Origin: Bacteroidales bacterium UBA1173
Lineage (GTDB): Bacteria > Bacteroidota > Bacteroidia > Bacteroidales > F082
Direction: 5' to 3'
Length of the DNA stretch: 44,926 bases
Assembly (NCBI GenBank): GCA_002311655.1
Contig: DBYZ01000013.1
Location: 1-44,926 of the forward strand
This document shows positions 31,657-39,710 of the stretch, one piece after another; position 1 is the first letter of the stretch; every line of letters starts with the position of its first letter. Both the position numbers and the translations under genes were made by a program. The notes below the pieces were generated by a model, which saw only the letters and a program-made list of their open reading frames with translations, searched no databases and was not told where the DNA came from.

Positions 31657-34491
31657 TTAGAATAACGTCAGTTGACCGTCTTTATTGTCTTTTTCCTTCT
31701 CTGAGTCTTCGGCATCCTCTATGGTCTCAGAACCCTCAGATTGTTGTTTTTCCTCTTGATTATCAACAACTTCAGCATTCTCTGCGTCATCTGCGTGAGG
31801 CTTTTCTTCGTCAATCTCCGCGACAGGCTCCTCTTCAGCTGGTGGTTCAGGCACTTCAAACGGCTCGAGGAACTCGTAATAGTTCACGTCGTGGACCGAT
31901 AGACGTTTACCCTTCGCCTTGTAGCTCTTCACGCCGATGTATTCGTCAACGTTAATTTCTTCATCCTCAAAGTGTTTGCCGCTAACACCGTCGTTGAATT
32001 TCAGCAGCAGTCTCGGCACAACATCCATGTTAACGGCAATCAGCTTGGCATCTTCGCCTTCGCCGATGAACGAGATTCGTTTGTTCAAAGGGGTGTCTTC
32101 ATCAACAGTGAACCTCTTGATATACATCAACTTAGTCTCAGATTCGATGTAAAGAACGGTGAATATCGTCTCAGGCTCGAACTTGAAAATCATCGTCATG
32201 TCGTCGTCGAAATGCGTCGAGAGGTCGAAGTTCGTGAGACGGAACTCGCCGTTTGCGTGTATCTGCATTATCCTGTCGTTGCCCGAATAACGTCCAATCG
32301 AGGTGCCGCGACCGTCGGCATTAAGACGTTTCACGGTGTCGTCGTACCAGATCTCGCGTGCCGAAAGGGTCGAGACACCTTCCTCACGCTTGAAAATACG
32401 GCTGACAGAATGGTTTGTAAGCTTATTTCCTCTACTTGCGCGTCCTTTGATGTCCAAAGTGGCGAAATCGTAATCAAACGAGAGCTTTTTGAGCTTCGGA
32501 GCGGGACGCAGCTGCACCTTGATGACTTCCGCCTCTCCGTTAGGATTTGCTGAGAAATAAGCCACTTTCGAGCCTGCCTCACCCATCGTCAGGTCGTAAA
32601 TTCTGTCGTGCGTGATGCCATCGACGTAGAAACGTTTGACATAGTAAGGATTTCCTGGCTTTCCGTTGCGATAAGCCATGTTGTATATCGTGCGTTTGTC
32701 GCCTTTATGATAGATGTTTGCGTAGATAATCTTCTCAGGTCCGACAAACAGCTTAGGCTGCAGCTTGACCACTGAGAACGTACCGTTTTCGCGGAAAACA
32801 ATGACATCGTCGATGTCGGAGCAGTCGCAGACATAACCGTAAGCGTCCTTGTTTTGCTCTTTCTTGAGGCCTGCGCCAGTGCAGATGAAGCCTTCCTCCT
32901 TGTTGACGTAAAGTTTTTCGTTGTTAGCCGCCACAGCCACCGCCGAGATATTGTCAAAGTTGCGGATTTCGGTCTTACGCTCGCGTCCTTTGCCGTATTT
33001 GCGCTTGATTTCCTCGAAATAATGGATAGTGTAATCCACGATATGGTCGAGGTCGTATTTTACCTGCTCGATCTGCTTCTCGATGTCAAGTAATTGATCC
33101 TCAGCCTTTTTGATATCGAATTTTGAAATCTTACGAACCGGCTTCTCGCAAAGTTTGAGCACATCGTCGCGTGTTATTTCCTTCTTCAGCTTCTCGCGAT
33201 ACGGGTCGAACGCCTTCTCGATGGCATCAACTTGAGCGTCAAAGCTCGGAGCGTCTTTTTCCAAAATCTTGTAAAGACGTTTCTCGAAGAATATCTTCTC
33301 CAGCGAAATCCAGTGCCATTGGCCTTCCAGCTCGTCTAAGGTGTTTTGAAGCTCCCAACTCAACAAATCCAGCGTGTGGTCGGTATTGTGCCTTAAAATG
33401 GCTGAAATGGTCGTAAATTCGGGTTTATCGTTATGAATCACACAGGTGCAGAGACTGTTCAGCTTGACTTGGCACTTCGTGAAAGCATAAAGTGCGTCGA
33501 TTGTCTGGTCTGGTGACACGCCTGGAGCCAGATGTATAACGATTTCTGCTGTTTTCGAAGTGTTATCATCAACACGGCGGATCTTTATCTTGCCTTTTTC
33601 GCCAGCTTGAGTGATTGACTGAATCAGTGTCTCTGTCGTCGTTCCGTATGGTATCTCAGTGATTACCAATGTCTTTTTGTCGAGTTGCGAGATTTTTGCC
33701 CTCACCTGCACTCTTGAGCCGCGACCGCCGTCGTTGTAACCCCTAACGTCAATCAGACCGCCGGTTTGGAAGTCTGGATAAAGCTCAAAAGGCTCGTCTT
33801 TGAGGTAAGCGATTGATGCATCGAGCAGTTCGTTGAAGTTATGAGGCAGAATTTCCGATTTCAGACCTACCGCAATGCCCATGGCGCCTTGGAAAAGCAG
33901 CAACGGGAACTTTATCGGCAACGAAATCGGTTCTTTGTTACGGCCGTCGTAAGAGAACGTCCAATCCGTTGTTTTCGGGTTAAAAACAACATCTAATGCG
34001 AATTTCGACAGACGTGCCTCGATGTAACGAGGAGCCGCCGCGCCGTCGCCGGTGAGGATATTGCCCCAGTTACCCTGGCAGTCGATAAGCAGGTCTTTTT
34101 GGCCAAGATTCACGAGCGCGTCGCCGATGGAAGCGTCGCCGTGAGGGTGATATTTCATGGTGTTTCCCACGATATTCGCCACTTTGTTGTAGCGTCCGTC
34201 GTCGATTTCCTTCATGGAATGCAGGATACGGCGCTGCACAGGCTTCAAACCGTCGTCGATCTCAGGCACAGCGCGGTCGAGGATGACATAAGAGGAGTAG
34301 TCCAAAAACCAGTTCTCGAACATGCCTTTCAGAGGCACCACACGGTAGCCGTCGCCCGACTGCACAAGCATTCCCGACTCTTCTTCCGCCGTAGGATCGA
34401 AGCCGTCGAGCACCTGCGTGACATCGTCGCCAATCTCAGTTATCTCTTCAAGTTCCTGATTATCAATATTTTCGTCGTCAAAATCTGCCAT
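31657..34491 (-). CDS. parC: DNA topoisomerase IV / gyrase subunit A (ParC-like)
   Basis: This type IIA topoisomerase cutting subunit decatenates or supercoils DNA together with a ParE/GyrB partner. The start is taken at ATG 34491 (944 aa), three codons inside the longest frame. The breakage domain has 'VQRRILHSM', 'KYHPHGDASIGDAL' (quinolone region, Ser at 121) and the catalytic Tyr156 in 'GAAAPRYIEARLS'. A coiled-coil gate at about 440-510 and a beta-pinwheel C-terminal domain follow. The last 100 residues are an acidic, probably disordered tail ending in QLTLF, which resembles a beta-clamp-binding motif. Part of the tail is coded by GCAGA-like repeats. It leads an operon with a lipoprotein and a UDG-like gene. 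Confidence 0.93.
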   Translation of the reverse strand: MADFDDENIDNQELEEITEIGDDVTQVLDGFDPTAEEESGMLVQSGDGYRVVPLKGMFENWFLDYSSYVILDRAVPEIDDGLKPVQRRILHSMKEIDDGRYNKVANIVGNTMKYHPHGDASIGDALVNLGQKDLLIDCQGNWGNILTGDGAAAPRYIEARLSKFALDVVFNPKTTDWTFSYDGRNKEPISLPIKFPLLLFQGAMGIAVGLKSEILPHNFNELLDASIAYLKDEPFELYPDFQTGGLIDVRGYNDGGRGSRVQVRAKISQLDKKTLVITEIPYGTTTETLIQSITQAGEKGKIKIRRVDDNTSKTAEIVIHLAPGVSPDQTIDALYAFTKCQVKLNSLCTCVIHNDKPEFTTISAILRHNTDHTLDLLSWELQNTLDELEGQWHWISLEKIFFEKRLYKILEKDAPSFDAQVDAIEKAFDPYREKLKKEITRDDVLKLCEKPVRKISKFDIKKAEDQLLDIEKQIEQVKYDLDHIVDYTIHYFEEIKRKYGKGRERKTEIRNFDNISAVAVAANNEKLYVNKEEGFICTGAGLKKEQNKDAYGYVCDCSDIDDVIVFRENGTFSVVKLQPKLFVGPEKIIYANIYHKGDKRTIYNMAYRNGKPGNPYYVKRFYVDGITHDRIYDLTMGEAGSKVAYFSANPNGEAEVIKVQLRPAPKLKKLSFDYDFATLDIKGRASRGNKLTNHSVSRIFKREEGVSTLSAREIWYDDTVKRLNADGRGTSIGRYSGNDRIMQIHANGEFRLTNFDLSTHFDDDMTMIFKFEPETIFTVLYIESETKLMYIKRFTVDEDTPLNKRISFIGEGEDAKLIAVNMDVVPRLLLKFNDGVSGKHFEDEEINVDEYIGVKSYKAKGKRLSVHDVNYYEFLEPFEVPEPPAEEEPVAEIDEEKPHADDAENAEVVDNQEEKQQSEGSETIEDAEDSEKEKDNKDGQLTLF

Positions 34492-34510
34492 CTGTCTCAC
34501 AATTTTTCGA

Positions 34511-34531
34511 ACGCATACGATGCGTCCCTAC
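34511..34531. repeat. Half-copy of the palindromic terminator repeat
   Basis: ACGCAT-ACG-ATGCGT with CCCTAC resembles one arm and loop of the GTAGAGACG palindrome at 6073-6101. It lies in the parC leader, between promoter and start. Confidence 0.45.
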
Positions 34532-34550
34532 ATTTTCAATATTATTCGCA

Positions 34551-34558
34551 CAAAAATA
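34551..34558 (-). promoter_or_regulatory. Promoter -7 box (TATTTTTG) for the parC operon
   Basis: Minus-strand TATTTTTG about 60 bases before the ATG at 34491. It lies 10 bp after the stop of the BatA/VWA gene. Confidence 0.6.
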
Positions 34559-34568
34559 ATAAAAATTT

Positions 34569-36569
34569 CTATTTCCAGAACCGCAAAACCAAAATTTCTA
34601 TCAACAACGCGCATAACGCCATGATTATGAATGATTTCCACATCATTGAGCGACGCACCATCATCTCCATAACATTGTTTGAGCGGATATCATCGGCTTT
34701 CATCACGGCGAGTACATTCAAACCTTTGTCTTTCAATAATTTATCGACTTCTTCCCTATCAAAAAACTTCATTTTCGACTCAAGGCGGCTGTCGTTCCAT
34801 GCCGTTGTTGCAAGCACCTCATCGCCGTGGTTAATAGTATAGAAACCGGTGCCAGGAAGCTCATCGTAAAGCCTTATCAACGCTCGGTTGTTGCGCAATT
34901 CTACCATCGGAATCATCTCGAAGGTGTTTTCAACGTCACGGATGCGGATATCGCCTTCCGAAAATGCCGTCAAATCATTGACTGACAATTCTTTATCAAC
35001 GCCAACGGTATATGAGAGCCTGTTCACCTGACCGCCCAGCATCGCAATTTTGTACATTATCGGCACGAAGAGCGAGTTTTCGGTAAAATTGGTCCAGTTT
35101 TTATCAAACTTTGAGGCAAAAGCAAATACGTTTCCTGCTCCAATTTTACTTAAAGTAAAGAATGAAGTACCGTTTTGTAATGATATGAGGGATAACGAGT
35201 TATTAAAACGTGATTTATTTATTTGAACATGCTTGTACACCTTCGGCAAATCAGCATTTTCGGGAATGGAAACGAATATGTCATCAAAGAACGGATGCTG
35301 CGATGCGATAGCATTAATGCTTAACGTATCCTCAGAGAACTTGGAGCTCTCAAAGTTTTCTGAACTCTCCGAAGGTAACAGAACCACACTGCAGCCTTCT
35401 TTTGCCAAATCAAAGATTGATTGCATCATTGTTTCGTTGACAATATCGTCGCCATCGATGATAATCAGCTGACAATCAGAGAGATACTGCTGGTCGATGC
35501 GGCGAGGGTCGATGCGAGTGTAATTGAATAATGAATCTTTGGAAAACAATGTTTGAATAGCGGAAACGCCATTATCCGTTGACAATTCCACGATTTTGAT
35601 GACTGGGCGTACGTTCAATGTGAAATTGTACGCATCATCAAATGTGATTGGGAAATCGTTGATTGAAACACTTCCTTTTCCATTCTCATTCAATATAAAT
35701 TGCATTGAGATGTCATTTCTGCCATTTGCAGGCACATCTATTGTATTGAATGCCACCGCCTTACCATCGATTTCGAAATTCACCGGGAGACCTTTTATCT
35801 CCTTGCTGCTCTCGTTGACGACGCGCACGTTGATTTCATTGGCGAGGTCTTTTTGAAGTATCGGTGACGACAGCCAGACCGTGTCGATATATATATTCTG
35901 TTGATAATCAGACTTTAACGGCATGGCCACGATTTGGATTGCCGAGTCAGCGACGATGCCATCGAGGTTCATCATATTGTCCTGAAAATCGGAATACATA
36001 AACAACGAGGCTGATTTGAAGCCGTTTCTGCGCATTATCATCTGCAGATTCTCGTATAAAACGTTGATACTCATCGGAGAAGACTCAGTCTGCATCGCAT
36101 CGATGCTCATCAGCATCTCGTCCTGGTTCATAGGGTATTCGTTGTCGGGCTGACGACTGTTGGTGAGCAGCACAAACCTCTGCGAAGGGCTGATATTACT
36201 GACAATTTTGCGTGCCGACGCCCTCGCATCCTCAATCAGCGAAATCTCCGACGACTGGCTCTGCATCGACATTGAGTTGTCGATATACACCGCCACCAAA
36301 TTGTCGGCGTCGTCGGTCTTCAGTTTCTGGTCTGGATTGTAAGGATAAGCGAAAGCAAAAACGAGTGCCGCTACAAATAACATCCTCATTATCAATGCGA
36401 TAATGTATTTCAGTTTCTTCGTTTTAGCGTTCTCCTGCTCTATCGTCTTCAGCGTGGCGGTGTTGCTGAAATACACTATTTTATGCCTTCTGAAGTTGAA
36501 AAGGTGAATGATAATCGGGATTGCCAAAGCGAACAGGCACCAGAGTATATTTGGATAGAGAAATCGCAT
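34569..36569 (-). CDS. BatA / von Willebrand factor A domain membrane protein
   Basis: This 666 aa protein starts with the BatA (aerotolerance N-terminal) domain: 'MRFLYPNILWCLFALAIPIIIHLFNFRRHKIVYFSN', with transmembrane helices at about 8-25 and 55-76. A VWA domain follows at about 91-240, with the metal-site motif DxSxS at 97-101 (DNSMS). A long extracytoplasmic region then leads to a last transmembrane helix near the C-terminus (residues about 645-662). BatA-type proteins are linked to MoxR ATPases and stress or aerotolerance, but no MoxR is present here. It is divergent from hydF, sharing 73 bp of promoter space. Confidence 0.9.
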   Translation of the reverse strand: MRFLYPNILWCLFALAIPIIIHLFNFRRHKIVYFSNTATLKTIEQENAKTKKLKYIIALIMRMLFVAALVFAFAYPYNPDQKLKTDDADNLVAVYIDNSMSMQSQSSEISLIEDARASARKIVSNISPSQRFVLLTNSRQPDNEYPMNQDEMLMSIDAMQTESSPMSINVLYENLQMIMRRNGFKSASLFMYSDFQDNMMNLDGIVADSAIQIVAMPLKSDYQQNIYIDTVWLSSPILQKDLANEINVRVVNESSKEIKGLPVNFEIDGKAVAFNTIDVPANGRNDISMQFILNENGKGSVSINDFPITFDDAYNFTLNVRPVIKIVELSTDNGVSAIQTLFSKDSLFNYTRIDPRRIDQQYLSDCQLIIIDGDDIVNETMMQSIFDLAKEGCSVVLLPSESSENFESSKFSEDTLSINAIASQHPFFDDIFVSIPENADLPKVYKHVQINKSRFNNSLSLISLQNGTSFFTLSKIGAGNVFAFASKFDKNWTNFTENSLFVPIMYKIAMLGGQVNRLSYTVGVDKELSVNDLTAFSEGDIRIRDVENTFEMIPMVELRNNRALIRLYDELPGTGFYTINHGDEVLATTAWNDSRLESKMKFFDREEVDKLLKDKGLNVLAVMKADDIRSNNVMEMMVRRSMMWKSFIIMALCALLIEILVLRFWK

Positions 36570-36589
36570 TTAAAATCTAATATTTTAGG

Positions 36590-36620
36590 TTGCAAAGATA
36601 CAAAATTAATCTTATCTTTG
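36590..36620 (+). promoter_or_regulatory. Promoter for hydF (TTG ... TATCTTTG)
   Basis: TTG (36590-36592), 20 bp spacer, TATCTTTG (36613-36620). The leader is about 17 nt. The minus-strand BatA -7 box lies within its spacer. Confidence 0.7.
36593..36600 (-). promoter_or_regulatory. Promoter -7 box (TATCTTTG) for the BatA/VWA gene
   Basis: Minus-strand TATCTTTGCA, back to back with the hydF promoter 12 bp away, so the two polymerases would compete. Confidence 0.65.
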
Positions 36621-36642
36621 CATGCTGAATAATTAGAAAATT

Positions 36643-37830
36643 ATGGCAAAAGATTTAAAACCTCATATCGGGATTTTCGGGCGGATGAATAATGGTAAAA
36701 GCTCGATAATCAACAAGTTAACAGGACAACCAATGGCGATTGTGTCGGATCAGGCGGGCACTACCACCGACCCAGTGAAGAAAGCTATCGAGATTTTCGG
36801 CATCGGTCCAGTGGTGCTCATTGACACCGCTGGCATCGACGATATGAGCGAACTCGGAAAACAGAGGGTTGAGAAGACTTATCAGACGACAAAGGAAATC
36901 GACTGCGCGATTTTAGTGATTGCAGGGAATGTTTTTGGGGATCCGGAAAGGAAACTGATTGAGGAATTCAGGAAACATGAGACACCGTTTATAGTCGTTC
37001 ACAATAAATCTGACATCGAAAAACTCGAAAAAAACGAATTTAAAGCATTATTCGAAGAATATAATGTTAATACAATAGAGTTCAGTGCGTTACAAGATGA
37101 GCCAACAGCTATTGTAGAAGCTTTGAAACACGCAATTCCAGAGAGCGCTTTCAAACGTCCGTCGCTGCTCGGAGGAATTATCAAGCCTGGTCAAACCATA
37201 GTTTTGGTTACTCCGATTGACGACGAAGCTCCTGAAGGACGTATGATTCTTCCTCAAGTGATGGCAATTCGCGATGTACTCGACAATGACTGCATCTGCG
37301 TGGTGCTGAAAGAGACAGCTCTGCAACAGTATTTCGACAACAACCCAAAGCCTGCATTGGTAGTCACTGATTCGCAGGTGTTTGGTTTGGTGAATAAAAT
37401 CGTGCCTCATGATGTGCAACTCACGAGCTTCAGCATCATCCTGGCCCGACTGAGAGGCGATTTCGAGAATTATCTGAAAGGCACCCCTCACCTGTCGAAC
37501 CTCAAAGACGGCGACAAGATTCTCATGCTCGAGTCGTGCACTCACGAAATCAGCTGCGGCGATATCGGACGAGTGAAACTGCCGAATCTTATAAGAAAAT
37601 TTACTGGCAAAAACGTCGAATTCACTTATCTTTCAGGTCTGACACCTATTGAAAACATCGGACAATACGCCATCGCGATACAATGCGGAGGCTGCGTCGC
37701 CACACATAAGCAATTGATTAACAGAACAAATCAAGCTGTCGAACACGGCATCCCGATTACAAATTACGGCATGGCGATTGCTTATATGAATGGGATTTTT
37801 GAAAGAGTGACGAGAGTTTTTATTCGCTAG
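36643..37830 (+). CDS. hydF: [FeFe]-hydrogenase maturation GTPase HydF
   Basis: This scaffold carries the 2Fe subcluster of the H-cluster and delivers it to the hydrogenase. The 395 aa length is normal. The GTPase domain (about 8-170) has the P-loop 'GRMNNGKSS' (13-21), 'DTAGID' and 'HNKSD'. The C-terminal cluster-binding motif is C299-x-H301-x46-C348-x2-C351. The His normally just before the third Cys is Gln347 here (IQCGGC). It forms a plus-strand pair with hydG, separated by heptamer repeats and a long leader. No hydrogenase structural gene is in the window. Confidence 0.96.
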   Translation: MAKDLKPHIGIFGRMNNGKSSIINKLTGQPMAIVSDQAGTTTDPVKKAIEIFGIGPVVLIDTAGIDDMSELGKQRVEKTYQTTKEIDCAILVIAGNVFGDPERKLIEEFRKHETPFIVVHNKSDIEKLEKNEFKALFEEYNVNTIEFSALQDEPTAIVEALKHAIPESAFKRPSLLGGIIKPGQTIVLVTPIDDEAPEGRMILPQVMAIRDVLDNDCICVVLKETALQQYFDNNPKPALVVTDSQVFGLVNKIVPHDVQLTSFSIILARLRGDFENYLKGTPHLSNLKDGDKILMLESCTHEISCGDIGRVKLPNLIRKFTGKNVEFTYLSGLTPIENIGQYAIAIQCGGCVATHKQLINRTNQAVEHGIPITNYGMAIAYMNGIFERVTRVFIR

Positions 37831-37873
37831 TCGCTAGTCGTTAGTCTTTAGTCATTAGACTTTAGACTTTTTT
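37826..37873 (+). terminator. Heptamer tract and probable terminator after hydF
   Basis: TTAGTCN-type units begin inside the stop region. GTCTTTAGTC (37844-37853) pairs with GACTTTAGAC (37858-37867) at 8 of 10 positions, followed by six T. It probably separates hydF from hydG transcription. Confidence 0.6.
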
Positions 37874-37904
37874 AAAAAATGTTTAATCATATTTAAAAAA
37901 ATAG

Positions 37905-37912
37905 TATTTTTG
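37905..37912 (+). promoter_or_regulatory. Promoter -7 box (TATTTTTG) for hydG
   Basis: TATTTTTG with the predicted start near 37918. This gives a leader of about 180 nt, far longer than most leaders in this window (under 80 nt). Confidence 0.6.
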
Positions 37913-37917
37913 TAAGA

Positions 37918-38099
37918 CCAACCAACAATAGTTTGTAGATGACCTAAAGTCAAGATAAGTTATTGAGACTAAGGGCTTTACGAATAAAAAGTCAGAGCCG
38001 GAAGAGGTAATAATCCGACGGCAAGGGAATTGAAACACGTCATTTCTCAGCTGAATTTTGTTGTTTTGAAAGAAAAATAACAATAAAAAAGCTAAAAAT
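37918..38099 (+). promoter_or_regulatory. Structured hydG leader, candidate riboswitch or other cis-regulatory RNA
   Basis: No reading frame of note. Pairings visible: a closing stem CAACAA (37923-37928) / TTGTTG (38058-38063); AGTC/GACT (37948-37951 / 37967-37970); GGCTTT/AGAGCC (37974-37979 / 37994-37999). GCCG/CGGC (37997-38000 / 38019-38022) and CGGA/TCCG (37999-38002 / 38014-38017) compete with the previous stem. GGGAA/TTTCTC pairs at about 38025-38048. The base composition is less A+T-rich than the flanks. It does not match the TPP, cobalamin, FMN, SAM-I or molybdenum cofactor patterns that I know. Confidence 0.5.
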
Positions 38100-39554
38100 A
38101 TGCAATTTCATCCAGAAAAATGCAGAATTCCTGACGAGCCTAACCGCCCGTTCATCGATTCTGAAGAGATTTGGGACTACATCAACAACACCAAGAGCAC
38201 ACCAGAACGCGTGCGCGAAATCATCAACAAATCCTTGGCAAAGAACCGTCTGACGATGGAAGAGACAGCCGTTCTCGTTAATACCACAGAGCCGGCATTG
38301 GTCGAGGAAATCAAGGAAGGCGCGAGAGAGCTGAAACGTCGCATCTACGGCAACCGTATCGTGCTCTTCGCCCCTCTCTACGTGGGCAACTATTGCGTGA
38401 ACAACTGCAGCTACTGCGGTTTCCGCTCATCGAACAAAGAACAGATCCGCACCACTTTGACGGACGAAGAGCTCGTCCGCAACGTGGAGGCTCTCGAAGA
38501 TGACGGTCAGAAACGACTAATCCTCGTTTACGGTGAAAGCCCGAAATACTCACCAGAGTACATCGCTCACACCGTGAAAGTGACTTATAACACTAAGAAA
38601 GGCAAAGGCAGCATCCGCCGCGTGAACATCAACGCAGCTCCATTGGATGTGGAAGGTTTCCGCACAGTGAAAGAGGCTGGCATCGGTACATATCAGATCT
38701 TCCAAGAGACTTACTGCCCTGAGATTTACAACGAATATCACCCGATCAACACCAAGAAAGGCGACTACAACTACCGTCTGACCGCCATGGACCGCGCCCA
38801 GCAGGCAGGCATCGACGACAACGGTCTGGGTATCCTATTCGGCTTGTACGACTGGCGTTACGAGGTGCTGGCAATGATTCGTCACACCAACCACCTCGAG
38901 GCTTGCTTCAACGTAGGACCTCACACCATCTCATTCCCAAGAATCAAAGACGCATCGGGCTTGAGCATCGACAAGAAATATTTCGTCGACGACGATGTGT
39001 TTGAAAAAATCATCGCCATCTTCCGCCTGGCAGTGCCTTACACCGGCATGATTCTGACAGCCCGCGAGGACGCCGAGTTCCGCGCAAAAGCCATTGAATA
39101 CGGTATCTCACAGATTGATGGCGGCACTAACCTCCAGATTGGCGACTACAAATATCACCACGAGGAAGAGGAGAAAAACAGCGACAAGCAGGAAGACCAG
39201 AACCTGCATCGCGAGCAGTTCAAGATTGGCGACGACCGCACCTTAGGCGAGATCATCGACAAGCTTCTTGACCACGACTTCATCCCGAGTTTCTGTACAG
39301 CATGTTACCGTTTGGGCAGAACCGGCGAGCATTTCATGGAGTTCAGCGTGCCAGGCTTCATCAAGCGCTATTGCACGCCGAATGCAATCCTCACCTTATC
39401 GGAATACCTTGTGGACTACGCGACACCTGAAGTTGCTGCAAAAGGCTGGAAAACCATCGAAAACAACTTCAAGAACGTTGACCCGCAGTTCCTCGATGAA
39501 CTCAAGAAGCGCATTGAGAGGATTAAACAAGGTGAACGCGACCTTTACTTCTAA
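38100..39554 (+). CDS. hydG: [FeFe]-hydrogenase maturation radical SAM enzyme HydG
   Basis: This is a tyrosine lyase that makes the CO and CN ligands of the H-cluster. The 484 aa length fits. The radical SAM motif CX3CX2C is at Cys99, Cys103 and Cys106 ('CVNNCSYCGF'). The C-terminal auxiliary cluster motif CX2CX22C is at Cys399, Cys402 and Cys425 ('CTACYRLGRTGEHF ... RYC'). The neighbours hydF (same strand) and hydE (3 kb away, opposite strand) complete the maturation set. Confidence 0.97.
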   Translation: MQFHPEKCRIPDEPNRPFIDSEEIWDYINNTKSTPERVREIINKSLAKNRLTMEETAVLVNTTEPALVEEIKEGARELKRRIYGNRIVLFAPLYVGNYCVNNCSYCGFRSSNKEQIRTTLTDEELVRNVEALEDDGQKRLILVYGESPKYSPEYIAHTVKVTYNTKKGKGSIRRVNINAAPLDVEGFRTVKEAGIGTYQIFQETYCPEIYNEYHPINTKKGDYNYRLTAMDRAQQAGIDDNGLGILFGLYDWRYEVLAMIRHTNHLEACFNVGPHTISFPRIKDASGLSIDKKYFVDDDVFEKIIAIFRLAVPYTGMILTAREDAEFRAKAIEYGISQIDGGTNLQIGDYKYHHEEEEKNSDKQEDQNLHREQFKIGDDRTLGEIIDKLLDHDFIPSFCTACYRLGRTGEHFMEFSVPGFIKRYCTPNAILTLSEYLVDYATPEVAAKGWKTIENNFKNVDPQFLDELKKRIERIKQGERDLYF

Positions 39555-39555
39555 G

Positions 39556-39632
39556 TTTTTAGTCGTTAGTCTTTAGTTGTTAGTTTTGACCATTGTTTTT
39601 ACTAAAGACTAAAGACTGGCGACTAATGACTA
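39556..39632 (+). repeat. Inverted heptamer tracts after hydG
   Basis: Left units TTAGTCG-TTAGTCT-TTAGTTG and right units ACTAAAG-ACTAAAG-ACTGGCG-ACTAATG are inverted copies. TTAGTCTTTAGT (about 39566-39577) can pair over 12 bp with ACTAAAGACTAA (39602-39613). Confidence 0.7.
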
Positions 39633-39679
39633 TGAATATGATTTTACTTCAATTTGGATTATATAATGAATGATGTTTG

Positions 39680-39708
39680 GGTGACTGCGATGAGCAGTCA
39701 CCTTTTTT
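39680..39708. terminator. Bidirectional terminator between hydG and the TonB receptor
   Basis: GGTGACTGC (39680-39688) and GCAGTCACC (39694-39702) form a perfect 9 bp stem with a 5-base loop, followed by six T. Confidence 0.9.
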
Positions 39709-39710
39709 AT

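Noticed and set aside
37916..38063. hydG leader as a TPP, cobalamin, SAM-I, FMN or molybdenum cofactor riboswitch
   Set aside because: The conserved core sequences of these classes are not present; I kept it as an unclassified structured leader.
6037..39632. CRISPR arrays in the heptamer or nonamer repeats
   Set aside because: Units are 7 or 9 bases in direct tandem without spacers, and no cas genes are present.
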